This document shows, in pieces, positions 16,284 to 24,600 of a DNA stretch of 64,000 nucleotides. Position 1 is the first letter of the stretch. Each line of letters begins with the position of its first letter. The translations under genes and the position numbers were made by a program. Source of the stretch: Sphaerimonospora sp050942215 (GTDB taxonomy: Bacteria > Actinomycetota > Actinomycetes > Streptosporangiales > Streptosporangiaceae); NCBI RefSeq assembly GCF_050942215.1, contig NZ_CP192056.1:62001-126000 (forward strand). Direction: 5' to 3'. Below the pieces are notes generated by a model. The model ran no database searches. It was given only the letters and a program-made list of their open reading frames with translations, and was not told where the DNA came from.

Positions 16284-16628
16284 GTGTTCAAGCTCGCGCT
16301 GTGGGCGCGCGGCCTCCGGCTGATGCCGCACATCAACAAGGGCGCCTCCACCTGGAGGTACGTCCGCGATATGGACGGGCAGAGCCAGCACTGGACGGTC
16401 GTCATAACCGGCAGGCAAGCACACGAGACCTGGACAGCCGGGCAAGAGACCATCGGCGAGACCACGACCAGCCTGATGTTCCGGGACGAAGCCGCGTGGA
16501 TCACTGCGCGGAACGTCGAGCTGCACGCTGCCGGATGGCGAATCCTCGAGATCGGTCCTGACACCCCCGTGCGACCCGCCACCATCGACCAGTTGCTCAT
16601 CACGACCAAAAAGAGGGATGACCCGTGA
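16284..16628 (+). CDS. Small protein immediately before the FxLD methyltransferase
   Basis: GTG 16284 was chosen over TTG 16278, because GTG starts are common here. The 114-residue product is soluble with several Trp (STWRYVRD, HWTVVITGRQAHETW) and an alpha/beta pattern. I know no family. The methyltransferase GTG at 16625 overlaps its stop by 4 bp, so the two are translationally coupled. It might assist precursor handling, but nothing in the sequence demonstrates this. Confidence 0.65.
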   Translation: MFKLALWARGLRLMPHINKGASTWRYVRDMDGQSQHWTVVITGRQAHETWTAGQETIGETTTSLMFRDEAAWITARNVELHAAGWRILEIGPDTPVRPATIDQLLITTKKRDDP

Positions 16629-17839
16629 CCGACGTGACCACCGACAACGTCGAGGAAGCCGCCGCGCTGCGTGCCGCCATGGTGCGCGAACTCCGCGACC
16701 AGGGAGCGATCCAGTCCGAGCCCGTGGCGGCAGCGTTCGCCACGGTGCCGCGACACCTGTTCACACCCGGCGAGCCGCTGAAGGCCGCCTACGCCGCGAA
16801 CAACGCGCCGGTCGTCAAAACTGACGACAACGGTCTGACCCTCAGCTCCGTTTCCGCCCCGCACCTCCAGGCCACCATGCTGGAAGCAGCCGAGATCGAG
16901 CCCGGCATGCGCGTGTGCGAGTACGGGAGCGGAGGCTACAACGCAGCCTTGCTGGCCGAACTCGTCGGTGACAGCGGACGCGTCACCACGGTGGATATAG
17001 ACGCGGAGATCGTTGAGCGCGCCCGCACCTTCCTCGACGAAGCCGGCTACCACCAGGTCGACGTGGTGCTGGCCGACGCGGAAGAGGGCGTGCCCGAGTC
17101 GGCTCCCTTCGACAGGATCATTGTCACGGCGGGGAGCTGGGATATCCCGCCCGCGTGGATCGCGCAGCTCTCCGACGATGGCCGGATCGTCGTCCCGCTC
17201 CGGTTGAAAGGGACGACGCGCTGGATCGCGTTCGAGCGCGACAGCTTGGGCGGCCTGGTCAGCCGCAGCTACGGGTTGTGCGTCTTCGTGCCGTTCCAGG
17301 GGGCAGGATCCCGCACCGAACGGACCGTCGTGATCGACACCGGGGTGGTGCTACGCATGGACGGTGCGGACCTGAAGGTTGATGTGGAGGCGCTGCGCCG
17401 GGCGTTGCACCTGCCGGGGATCGAACGCTGGTCGGGGGCCGTGTTCGACATGCCCGACGAGCTGACGCTGTTCCTGCTCACCAACGACCCGCGCATGGCG
17501 ATGCTGCACGCCGATCAGGATGCCATCGACCAGAAGCTGCTCGCGCGCCCGGCGCTCAAGGGCGTGCCCGTTTTGATCAGCGGCGACAGCTTCGCCTACC
17601 GGGCCGCACGGCCGAGCGACGACATGAGCAGCGGATACGAGAGCGGTGTCTATGCTCACGGCCCCTCGGCCGAGAACGTCGCCGCCCGGTACGTGGAGCT
17701 GCTGCGTCAGTGGGCGGACAAGTACCACCGTCGCGGTGCCTCGTCCATCCGGTACATCCCTAAGCCGGCCAGCCCGCTGACCCCCGCCAGCGGGGTCATC
17801 ACCAAACGGCACGGGACCGTCGTCGTCACGTGGCCATAG
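16625..17839 (+). CDS. FxLD-system lanthipeptide O-methyltransferase (PCMT-like)
   Basis: The N-terminal ~210 residues match protein-L-isoaspartate O-methyltransferases. They include VPRHLFTPGEPLKAAYA near residue 40, the SAM motif MRVCEYGSGGYNAALLAEL (about 95-113) with VTTVDIDAEIVERA, and FDRIIVTAGSWDIPPAW. A ~190-residue C-terminal extension is typical of the LanS_tA/FxLD-system methyltransferases, which act with class I lanthipeptide enzymes. In characterised relatives they methylate an Asp of the cyclised precursor, giving succinimide or isoaspartate. The precursor here has DD just before its Cys-rich core, a possible target. The gene lies 84 bp upstream of the precursor. Confidence 0.9.
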   Translation: MTDVTTDNVEEAAALRAAMVRELRDQGAIQSEPVAAAFATVPRHLFTPGEPLKAAYAANNAPVVKTDDNGLTLSSVSAPHLQATMLEAAEIEPGMRVCEYGSGGYNAALLAELVGDSGRVTTVDIDAEIVERARTFLDEAGYHQVDVVLADAEEGVPESAPFDRIIVTAGSWDIPPAWIAQLSDDGRIVVPLRLKGTTRWIAFERDSLGGLVSRSYGLCVFVPFQGAGSRTERTVVIDTGVVLRMDGADLKVDVEALRRALHLPGIERWSGAVFDMPDELTLFLLTNDPRMAMLHADQDAIDQKLLARPALKGVPVLISGDSFAYRAARPSDDMSSGYESGVYAHGPSAENVAARYVELLRQWADKYHRRGASSIRYIPKPASPLTPASGVITKRHGTVVVTWP

Positions 17840-17849
17840 ACCGCCGGGC

Positions 17850-17881
17850 TCCCTGGGAAGGTCGGACGATCTGCCCAGGGA
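17850..17881 (+). other. Hairpin upstream of the precursor gene
   Basis: TCCCTGGG and CCCAGGGA form an 8-bp perfect stem around a 16-nt loop, between the methyltransferase stop and the precursor start. It could terminate upstream transcription or protect the 5' end of the precursor mRNA. Confidence 0.45.
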
Positions 17882-17923
17882 AGCACCGGGGAACCCATCC
17901 GCTCCAACGAAGGAGGAATCTGC

Positions 17924-18124
17924 ATGACCGCACGCTCTAGCGGAGGTGTGGCAACGCTCGCACCACCCATGCTCGACGCTGAAGGCTGGGACGCGGACGA
18001 CTGGAGCGCCGACTTGGACGTGTCCATCGTCGAGTCCGGTGTGGCCGCCGAGCAGCTGATCCGCATGACCGACGACGGCTGCAACTCGACATGCGCGACC
18101 GCGTGCGTCAGTTGCGGCACGTAG
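17924..18124 (+). CDS. FxLD-family class I lanthipeptide precursor
   Basis: This is a 66-residue peptide with a strong AGGAGG 8 bp before ATG 17924. The acidic leader contains DWSADLDVSIVES (about residues 26-38), matching the LanB-recognition FxLD region except that Ala 29 stands where the name-giving Phe is expected. The core follows LIRMTDDGCNST and has Cys at 53, 57, 61 and 64 with Ser/Thr at 55, 56, 59, 63 and 66, suiting several (methyl)lanthionine rings. The DD at 50-51 could be the methyltransferase target. It lies between the FxLD methyltransferase and LanB, the standard position. The exact cleavage site is not evident, and no dedicated protease or exporter is visible nearby. Confidence 0.9.
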   Translation: MTARSSGGVATLAPPMLDAEGWDADDWSADLDVSIVESGVAAEQLIRMTDDGCNSTCATACVSCGT

Positions 18125-18155
18125 TCGCCCTTCTGAAACCCGACGCCTGACCCGA

Positions 18156-18192
18156 GCGTCCGGCCGGTGCGGCTCACCGACCGGCCGGACGC
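18156..18192 (+). terminator. Attenuating hairpin between precursor and lanB
   Basis: GCGTCCGGCCGGT and ACCGGCCGGACGC form a perfect 13-bp GC-rich stem with an 11-nt loop in the 89-bp gap before LanB. A partial terminator here would yield more precursor than enzyme mRNA, as is common in lanthipeptide operons. Confidence 0.75.
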
Positions 18193-18213
18193 CCCCAGTT
18201 ACGGGAGCGACTG

Positions 18214-21200
18214 ATGTACCGATACCTCGATGCGGCGGTGTTACGCGCTCCAGCGTGGCCGCCGGACCAGCAGGTTGCGTCGTGGCCCGACCTGACCGGC
18301 CCGGACGCGGATCGCGTCTCCTGGCGGGCCTGGCTGGCTCGTACATGGCAGATACCGGGCTTCGCGGCAGCGGTGGGGCAGGCCAGCCCCGATTTGGCGC
18401 GGCGGGTGGGCGAGATCTGTGCTGGAGGGAGGGCATCCGATCCGAGTGTGCGCCGTGCGGTGCTGTCCGTGATGCGCTACCTGCTGCGCGCCTCGGGCCG
18501 CGCGACGCCGTTCGGCCTGTTCGCCGGGGTGGCTCCGGCTCGTATCACCGCTGCAACGGATCTGCCGACGGTGCACATTGGGGACGCTCACCGCCCGATA
18601 GCCCGTGTCGCGGCGGAATGGCTCGCCGCGGTCGTGCAGCGGCTGGAAGGTGAGACGGCGCTGCGGCGGCGCTTGACGGTAACGGCCAACAACCTCGTCT
18701 TCGAGCGTGACGGACGCCTGGTGCTCGAACACCGCGCCAGCACCGTGGCGGACGGCGCGCCGGGGGAGGTGAGCGTGCGTGCCACCGGACCCGTACGGAC
18801 AGCGCTCCGGCTGGCTCGGGATCCGCTCCCCGTCACGGACCTGATGGACCGGCTGTCGGCCGCCTCCCCCCGAACTGCCGAGAGCACCATCGACGCGCTC
18901 GTGGCCGAGCTGGTGGCCCAGCGCTTTCTGCTCACCTGCCTGCGCCCGCCCATGGCGGCCTGCGATCCGCTCCGGTATCTCCTGCGAGAGCTGGACGCGG
19001 TGAACGCGGAAGAGATCGGCGAGGTGGCCGACATACTGAGGGGTTTGCGCGCAGTCGCCGACGAGCTCGCCGACCATGATCGTGTGCCTGCCGCGGTAGC
19101 GGTTGATCACCGGGCACGGGCGGTCGTCGAAATGGCGGCACTCCATCACACCGAGCGCCTGTCGCTCGCGGTCGATCTGCGGTTGGACGGCGAGGTGACC
19201 GTGCCGGCCACCGTAGCGGCAGAGGCGGCCACGGCAGCGGCCGCCCTCGTCCGCCTAGCCCGCCGCCCCGCGCTCAACACGGGCTGGATGGCCTGGCATG
19301 AACGGTTTTTGGACCGCTACGGCCCGCGCGCCCTCGTCCCGCTCCGGGATGTCGTCGACGCCGACACGGGGCTCGGCTATCCGGCCGGGTACGACGGCAC
19401 CCGCGCGCCAGAGGAGGCGGCGGCGTTGACGGACCGCGACCGCAAGCTGCTGGCGCTGGCGCACAACGCCGCGCTTCGCCGCCAACGCGAGATCGTCCTC
19501 ACCGACGACATCATCGCCGACCTCGGCGGGGTGACCTCCGACGCGCCGGTTCAGCCCAGCACGGACCTGACCGTACGGATCGACGCCCCCAGCCCCAAGG
19601 CGTTGGCCGAGGGCCGGTTCACCCTCGTCGTCGCCGGGGCATCACGCGCCGCGGGCACCATCACCGGCCGGTTCCTGGACCTGTTCGATAACGAGCACCG
19701 GCAGCGGATGAGCACCGTGTACGCGAGCCTGCCTCCGGGCGCCCCGGACGCGCTCGCGGTCCAGGTGTCGGCCCCAGCCCCGTACGTCGGCACCGAGAAC
19801 GTCGCCCGTGCCCCCCAGGTGCTACCGCATCTCCTGCCGGTAGGCGACCACCCGGGCGGCGCGCAGGCGCTCGCTTTGGATGACCTCGCCGTCACCGCCG
19901 ATCTGCACGGCGTCTACCTGGTGTCGCTGTCGCACCATCGCATCGTCGAACCTGTGATCCTCAACGCGGTCAACCTGATCCAGCACACGCACCCGCTGGC
20001 GCGGTTCCTCCTCGAGGCGCCGCACGCTCTACGAGCGCCGTGCGCAGGCTTCGACTGGGGTCCCGCGACCGCGCTGCCGTTCGTCCCCGCGTTGCGCTAC
20101 CGGCGCACGATCATCTCGCCCGCTCGGTGGCGGCTCACCGCAGCCGACCTGCCCGTACCCTCGGCCGGCTGGGAGGAGTGGGACACCGCCCTCACCGCCT
20201 GGCGGAAGATGGTGGCGCTGCCGGAGACCGTCAGCCTTGGTGGTGGCGATCAGTACCTCCGGCTGGACCTCGCCCAGCCGGCGCACCGCGCCCTGCTGCG
20301 CGCCCAGGTGGATCGCGCGGGCACCGCCGTGCTGCGCGCCGCCCCCGACGCTGACGCCGCCGGATGGATCGGCGGCCACGCCCACGAGCTCGTGATCCCG
20401 CTCGCCACCACCGGCAGGCCCGCCAAACCTCCCCGGCTCCCGCACGAGGTGACCTCCCGCGTCCACGGCCACCTGCCCGGCCAGCACGGGAGACTCTCGC
20501 TCAAGCTGTACGGTCACCCTGACCGGCACAACGCCGTCCTCACCCACCACCTGCCGCGCCTCGTGGACGCGCTTAGCGGCGCCGAGTGGTGGTTCGTGCG
20601 CTACCACGACCCCGATCACCACCTCCGTATCCGCCTCACCGTGCCTCCTGGCGCGTTCGCCGCCACCGCTGCCCACGTCACCTCCTGGAGCGAGGAGGTG
20701 CGCCGCGCCGGACTGACGGCGCGCGTGCAATGGGACACCTACTTCCCGGAAACCGCCCGCTTCGGTGGTAGCACGGCCATCGGCGCGGCCGAGGCGTACT
20801 TCGCTGCCGACTCGGTCACAGCCCTCACGCAACTGACCGCGATCACCTCCCGGGGAGGGCCCTACCTGCACGCCCTGACCGCCGCCAGCCTGCTCGACAT
20901 CGCCGCCGCCTTCCTCGGCGACGCCGACACGGCGATGTGCTGGCTGATCGACCACACCCGAGCCGATGCCTCCCCGCCCGACCGGGCCATCTACGACCAG
21001 GCCGTGCGCCTGGCCCAACCAGGCGATCACGAAGCTCTGGCCGCTCACCCGGCAGGCAAGCAGATCGTCTCCTGCTGGGCGCGGCGGCGGCAGACACTCG
21101 CCGCCTACCGGCGCGCGCTAGAGGATGCGGGCACGCTGCCGTCGGCCGTCGTGCTGCCTGATCTGCTGCACCTGCACCACGTCCGCATGGCCGGACCCTC

Positions 21201-21285
21201 GCTTCCCGGTGAGCGGGCGTGCCTTCACCTGGCCCGCGCCGCTGCCTTGAGCTGGACCACCCGAACCGCGAGGAGCAGGCCATGA
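18214..21285 (+). CDS. Lanthipeptide dehydratase LanB (full length)
   Basis: The 1023-residue protein has the N-terminal glutamylation domain, with VMRYLLRASGRATPFGLFAG at about residues 88-107, extending to about residue 700. The C-terminal glutamate-elimination (SpaB_C) domain runs from about 745, with LYGHPDRHNAVLTHHL and WWFVRYHDPDHHLRIRL. LanB uses glutamyl-tRNA to activate Ser/Thr of the precursor and eliminates glutamate to give dehydro residues. ATG 18214 has GGGAGCG upstream. The end overlaps LanC by 4 bp. It probably acts in the cytoplasm in a complex with LanC and the methyltransferase. Base composition matches the surroundings, with no break in frame. Confidence 0.95.
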   Translation: MYRYLDAAVLRAPAWPPDQQVASWPDLTGPDADRVSWRAWLARTWQIPGFAAAVGQASPDLARRVGEICAGGRASDPSVRRAVLSVMRYLLRASGRATPFGLFAGVAPARITAATDLPTVHIGDAHRPIARVAAEWLAAVVQRLEGETALRRRLTVTANNLVFERDGRLVLEHRASTVADGAPGEVSVRATGPVRTALRLARDPLPVTDLMDRLSAASPRTAESTIDALVAELVAQRFLLTCLRPPMAACDPLRYLLRELDAVNAEEIGEVADILRGLRAVADELADHDRVPAAVAVDHRARAVVEMAALHHTERLSLAVDLRLDGEVTVPATVAAEAATAAAALVRLARRPALNTGWMAWHERFLDRYGPRALVPLRDVVDADTGLGYPAGYDGTRAPEEAAALTDRDRKLLALAHNAALRRQREIVLTDDIIADLGGVTSDAPVQPSTDLTVRIDAPSPKALAEGRFTLVVAGASRAAGTITGRFLDLFDNEHRQRMSTVYASLPPGAPDALAVQVSAPAPYVGTENVARAPQVLPHLLPVGDHPGGAQALALDDLAVTADLHGVYLVSLSHHRIVEPVILNAVNLIQHTHPLARFLLEAPHALRAPCAGFDWGPATALPFVPALRYRRTIISPARWRLTAADLPVPSAGWEEWDTALTAWRKMVALPETVSLGGGDQYLRLDLAQPAHRALLRAQVDRAGTAVLRAAPDADAAGWIGGHAHELVIPLATTGRPAKPPRLPHEVTSRVHGHLPGQHGRLSLKLYGHPDRHNAVLTHHLPRLVDALSGAEWWFVRYHDPDHHLRIRLTVPPGAFAATAAHVTSWSEEVRRAGLTARVQWDTYFPETARFGGSTAIGAAEAYFAADSVTALTQLTAITSRGGPYLHALTAASLLDIAAAFLGDADTAMCWLIDHTRADASPPDRAIYDQAVRLAQPGDHEALAAHPAGKQIVSCWARRRQTLAAYRRALEDAGTLPSAVVLPDLLHLHHVRMAGPSLPGERACLHLARAAALSWTTRTARSRP

Positions 21286-22517
21286 ACGAGCCGCAACCGA
21301 ACGCGCTGGCCGTGGCCGAGTCCATCGCCACAGCGCTGGCCGACCCCCAGCCGTGGGCGGTCGAGCCGCTGAACGCCGGCCGGGTCTGGCCGCAATCGTT
21401 GGCCGGCGGCGCGGCCGGTATCGCCCTGCTGCACATCGAGCGCGCCCGCTCCGGCCATGGCGACCCCGGCACCGCTCACGCCTGGCTGGGGGTGGCCGCC
21501 TCCGGCGCATTGACTGCGGCAGCCAACGCCGGCTTGTTCTTCGGCGCTCCGGCTTTGGCCTTCGTCACGCACGCGGCCACCGACGAGTCGGGCAGGTACC
21601 AGGGCGCGCTGGCCCGCCTGGACGACGCCGTCACCACACTCACCCGCGCACGTCTGGCCGTAGCTCACGCACGAATCGACCGAGGCGAACGACCCGAGAT
21701 GAAGGAGTTCGATCTGATCCGCGGGCTGACCGGCCTGGGCGCCTACCACTTCAGACGCCACCCGGACCACCGGATCACCTACGAGGTGCTGTCTTATCTG
21801 GTGCGCCTGACCGACCCACTGCCCGCAGACGATGAACTCCCCGCATGGTGGACAAACGTCTCACCCAACGGTGAGCCAAGCCCGGACTACCCGAACGGGC
21901 ACGGCAACATCGGGCTCTCCCACGGCATCGGCTCCATCCTGGCCCTACTGTCGCTGGCCATGCTGCACAACGTGCCCGTGGCCGGCGCGCAAGAAGCAAT
22001 CGAACGGATCTGCGCCTGGACCGACCTGTGGCAGCAGCATGACGGTGAAAGCCTGTGGTGGCCAGGCCTGGTCACCATCGAGCAGGTGCGCGAGCAGCGC
22101 ATCGACCCCTCGCTGCGCCCCCGGCCGTCATGGTGCTACGGGATCAGCGGCACGGCCCGCGCCCAGCAACTGGCAGGCATGGCGCTCGGCGACGTCGCCC
22201 GGCAGCAGACTGCCGAAGCCGCCATGCTGGCAACGCTGCTCGATCCCGCCCAGCTCGATCGACTTCCGGAGATCGGGTTGTGCCACGGAACAGCCGGACT
22301 GCTCCAAGCGGCCTGGCGGATGGCCGCCGACGCCACCACCTCACCGCTCGGCGCCGAGCTCCCCAACGTGGCCGCCCGGCTGACCACGCAGTTATCCCGG
22401 CGCATGCACGAGCCCGAACTCCTCGACGGCGCCGCGGGTGCCGCGCTCGCCCTGCACACCATCGGCACCGGCATCGCCCCAGCCTCGGGCTGGGACACCA
22501 TCCTGCTCTTGGCCTGA
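21282..22517 (+). CDS. Lanthipeptide cyclase LanC
   Basis: The 411-residue protein has the zinc-site signatures of LanC: SWCYGISG (Cys 285) and LCHGTAGLL (Cys 334-His 335), plus the HGIGSIL active-site region at about residue 210. LanC catalyses thiol addition of Cys to dehydroalanine/dehydrobutyrine to form the thioether rings. ATG 21282 overlaps the LanB stop (ATGA), so the frame's upstream extension to 21219 is rejected. The co-translated SpaB_C protein follows 18 bp later. Confidence 0.95.
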   Translation: MNEPQPNALAVAESIATALADPQPWAVEPLNAGRVWPQSLAGGAAGIALLHIERARSGHGDPGTAHAWLGVAASGALTAAANAGLFFGAPALAFVTHAATDESGRYQGALARLDDAVTTLTRARLAVAHARIDRGERPEMKEFDLIRGLTGLGAYHFRRHPDHRITYEVLSYLVRLTDPLPADDELPAWWTNVSPNGEPSPDYPNGHGNIGLSHGIGSILALLSLAMLHNVPVAGAQEAIERICAWTDLWQQHDGESLWWPGLVTIEQVREQRIDPSLRPRPSWCYGISGTARAQQLAGMALGDVARQQTAEAAMLATLLDPAQLDRLPEIGLCHGTAGLLQAAWRMAADATTSPLGAELPNVAARLTTQLSRRMHEPELLDGAAGAALALHTIGTGIAPASGWDTILLLA

Positions 22518-22535
22518 CCACCGGAGACAACCCGA

Positions 22536-23375
22536 ATGGACCCTCGCCCGTGGCGGCAAGTCAACGTCGCCTTCCCCGACTGGGCCAAAGCCGAGCACAC
22601 CGCCGTGACCCACCTCGCGCCGCTGCTGGCCGCTGCCGAAGCCGAACGGCTTCTCACCGCCTGGTTCTTCATACGCAAAACGCCCTGCTGGCGCGTTCGC
22701 TACGTGCCCAGCAGCGACCGGACGCCGGCGCATCTCCGCGACCACCTGAACGACCTCATTCGGCAGGGCCACATCGACGCCGCGACTGAGGCCATCTACG
22801 AGCCCGAGTTGTACGCCTTCGGCGGCGCCAAGGGCATGGCGTGCGCCCATGACCTCTTCCACCTCGACAGCCGACACCTGCTTGCGTATCTCGCCCGCTC
22901 GCCGCATGCCGAGCGTCGCCGCGAACTGTCGATCCTGCTCTGTACGATCTTGCTGCGTTCGGCCGGGCTGGACTGGTATGAGCAGGGCGATGTGTGGGCG
23001 CGAGTAGCCGACCACCGTGGCCTCCCCAGCCCGATCCCGCCCGAGCGGCGGTATCCGCTGGAGGCCGGCCTGCGGCGGCTGATGAGCGTGGACGTAACCC
23101 CCCTCCTGCGTGACGGCGCGCCCCTGGCCTTCACCGCCGACTGGTCAGCGGCTTTCGCTGCTACCGGTAGCGAACTGGCCGACCTGACAGCCGCGGGAGT
23201 CCTGCACCGTGGCCTGCGCGCCGTCCTCGCCCACCACGTCATCTTCGCGTGGAACCGGCTCGGCATGCCCTACACCAGCCAGGCTGTCCTGGCCCACACC
23301 GCCAAGCACATCGTCTTCGGGAGCGATTTCACGGCCACTCCCGATGTCGAGGAGACAAGGAGCGTGACACCATGA
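22536..23375 (+). CDS. Stand-alone SpaB_C / thiopeptide-type biosynthesis protein
   Basis: The protein begins PWRQVNVAFPDWAKAEHT and contains LTAWFFIRKTPCWRVRYV and YEPELYAFGGAKGMACAHDLFHLDS, the hallmarks of the family called thiopeptide-type bacteriocin biosynthesis domain (LanB C-terminal-like). It comprises one domain of 279 residues. In split LanB systems such proteins eliminate glutamate from activated Ser/Thr or act as scaffolds; here the full-length LanB already has such a domain, so this would be a second copy. The ATG of the next gene overlaps its end. Confidence 0.9.
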   Translation: MDPRPWRQVNVAFPDWAKAEHTAVTHLAPLLAAAEAERLLTAWFFIRKTPCWRVRYVPSSDRTPAHLRDHLNDLIRQGHIDAATEAIYEPELYAFGGAKGMACAHDLFHLDSRHLLAYLARSPHAERRRELSILLCTILLRSAGLDWYEQGDVWARVADHRGLPSPIPPERRYPLEAGLRRLMSVDVTPLLRDGAPLAFTADWSAAFAATGSELADLTAAGVLHRGLRAVLAHHVIFAWNRLGMPYTSQAVLAHTAKHIVFGSDFTATPDVEETRSVTP

Positions 23376-24520
23376 ACGCCGTGCTGCAGCAGGCCGCGCA
23401 GCGCTTCCCTCTGATAGCGCGCCCTCGCCCGGCCTGCCCGCCTCTCCGGGTACGCATCGCCGAGTTGCACGACCTCGGAGATGCCGCTTCCCAAGGCACG
23501 GACGCCGACCGCCTCACGCTGGCCGCCGAGGCGCTGAACAAGGCAGCGCTGATCGCGAGCGATTGTGGTGCCTCCACTCTGGCCCGCTCTCTGTGCTGGC
23601 GGCACTTCGCCGCCTACCTGCACGCCTGGCCGTTGGACGCGCGCCACGCACGCCACGCCCTGGAGCCACTCGTCAACCTCGCTCGGCTGGCCATCCGTGC
23701 ACACGAAGGTATCCGTGGCTACCTTCTCCTCGACACCCTCTTCCACGCCGTCAGCACTGGCGGCGCAGCAGACATCGACGGTCACCGCATCTCGTTCGAC
23801 GGCCTCACCCGCACCCGTGACGATCTCCACACTGTCCGCAAGTGGCTGTGGGGAGTCTTCCTCGCCGAGGGTATCCGGGCGCTCATCAGCGCGGGCCGGT
23901 GGGAGCAGGCAATCACCCATGCAGAGCAATACCGCGGTGTCGGCCAACGACTCTTGGACGGCCGGCAAGCCACCATCATCGCGTACTGCCTCGCTGGGCA
24001 GACGTACACAGCCCTGAAGCTCGTTGCTAACAGTGGGCCCGTCCAGTCCTGGGAACACCCGGTGTCCGGCTGTCTAAAGCTGCTGTGCAGCCGTGCGACC
24101 GGACGCGCGGTCGGCGACACGGCCGTCGAGGTCCAGCGCCAGTTCCTCGAGCTCGACCGGACGGCAGGGCTGTTGGTCTTCCGCACCCGGCTCGGCCTGG
24201 TCATCCTCGACTTGATCGCCGATATTGACCGGTCCCTGGCTGATCGCGTGTTCACCTCCCTGATCAGCGACATCCTTGCGACGCCGGACGGGTACGCCGC
24301 GAGGGAAGTCCTGGCCCACCCGCGGGCCGGTACGCTGCTCAGCCTTGCCGAGCACTATCAACTCACCTCAGCCGTGCAGGACGCAGGGCTCGGGTTCGGC
24401 GCCGTCCCGGCCCCGCTGATGTCCGATCTCGTCTCAGCCGTGCAGATGAGCGAGACGGTGATAGAGGCGGGCCTGGATACGCCGGACCCGCGCGGGGGAA
24501 GTTCTTCGACCTGTACGTGA
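23372..24520 (+). CDS. Helical hypothetical protein ending the FxLD operon
   Basis: ATG 23372 overlaps the preceding stop (ATGA), which excludes the longer frame from 23249. The 382-residue product is almost entirely alpha-helical (LTLAAEALNKAALIASDCG, SLCWRHFAAYLHAWPL, LARLAIRAHEGIRGYLLLD), TPR-like without a clear consensus. Helical proteins of this type occur in FxLD clusters next to the SpaB_C protein; its role may be complex assembly or regulation. No catalytic motif or membrane segment is seen. The 80 bp before the convergent Tad regulator gene contain only a short AGCC-TTCG-GGCT hairpin. Confidence 0.7.
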   Translation: MNAVLQQAAQRFPLIARPRPACPPLRVRIAELHDLGDAASQGTDADRLTLAAEALNKAALIASDCGASTLARSLCWRHFAAYLHAWPLDARHARHALEPLVNLARLAIRAHEGIRGYLLLDTLFHAVSTGGAADIDGHRISFDGLTRTRDDLHTVRKWLWGVFLAEGIRALISAGRWEQAITHAEQYRGVGQRLLDGRQATIIAYCLAGQTYTALKLVANSGPVQSWEHPVSGCLKLLCSRATGRAVGDTAVEVQRQFLELDRTAGLLVFRTRLGLVILDLIADIDRSLADRVFTSLISDILATPDGYAAREVLAHPRAGTLLSLAEHYQLTSAVQDAGLGFGAVPAPLMSDLVSAVQMSETVIEAGLDTPDPRGGSSSTCT

Positions 24521-24600
24521 CGATCGACATCTTCGCGCAGAGAATAGCCTTCGGGCTGGCCGTGAAACTGCAACAGCAACTCGGCCCGCCTATCAGGTAC

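Noticed and set aside
20029..21048. Long rightward-antisense frame inside lanB (339 codons)
   Set aside because: A mirror frame of a high-GC gene with recognisable LanB sequence on the other strand.
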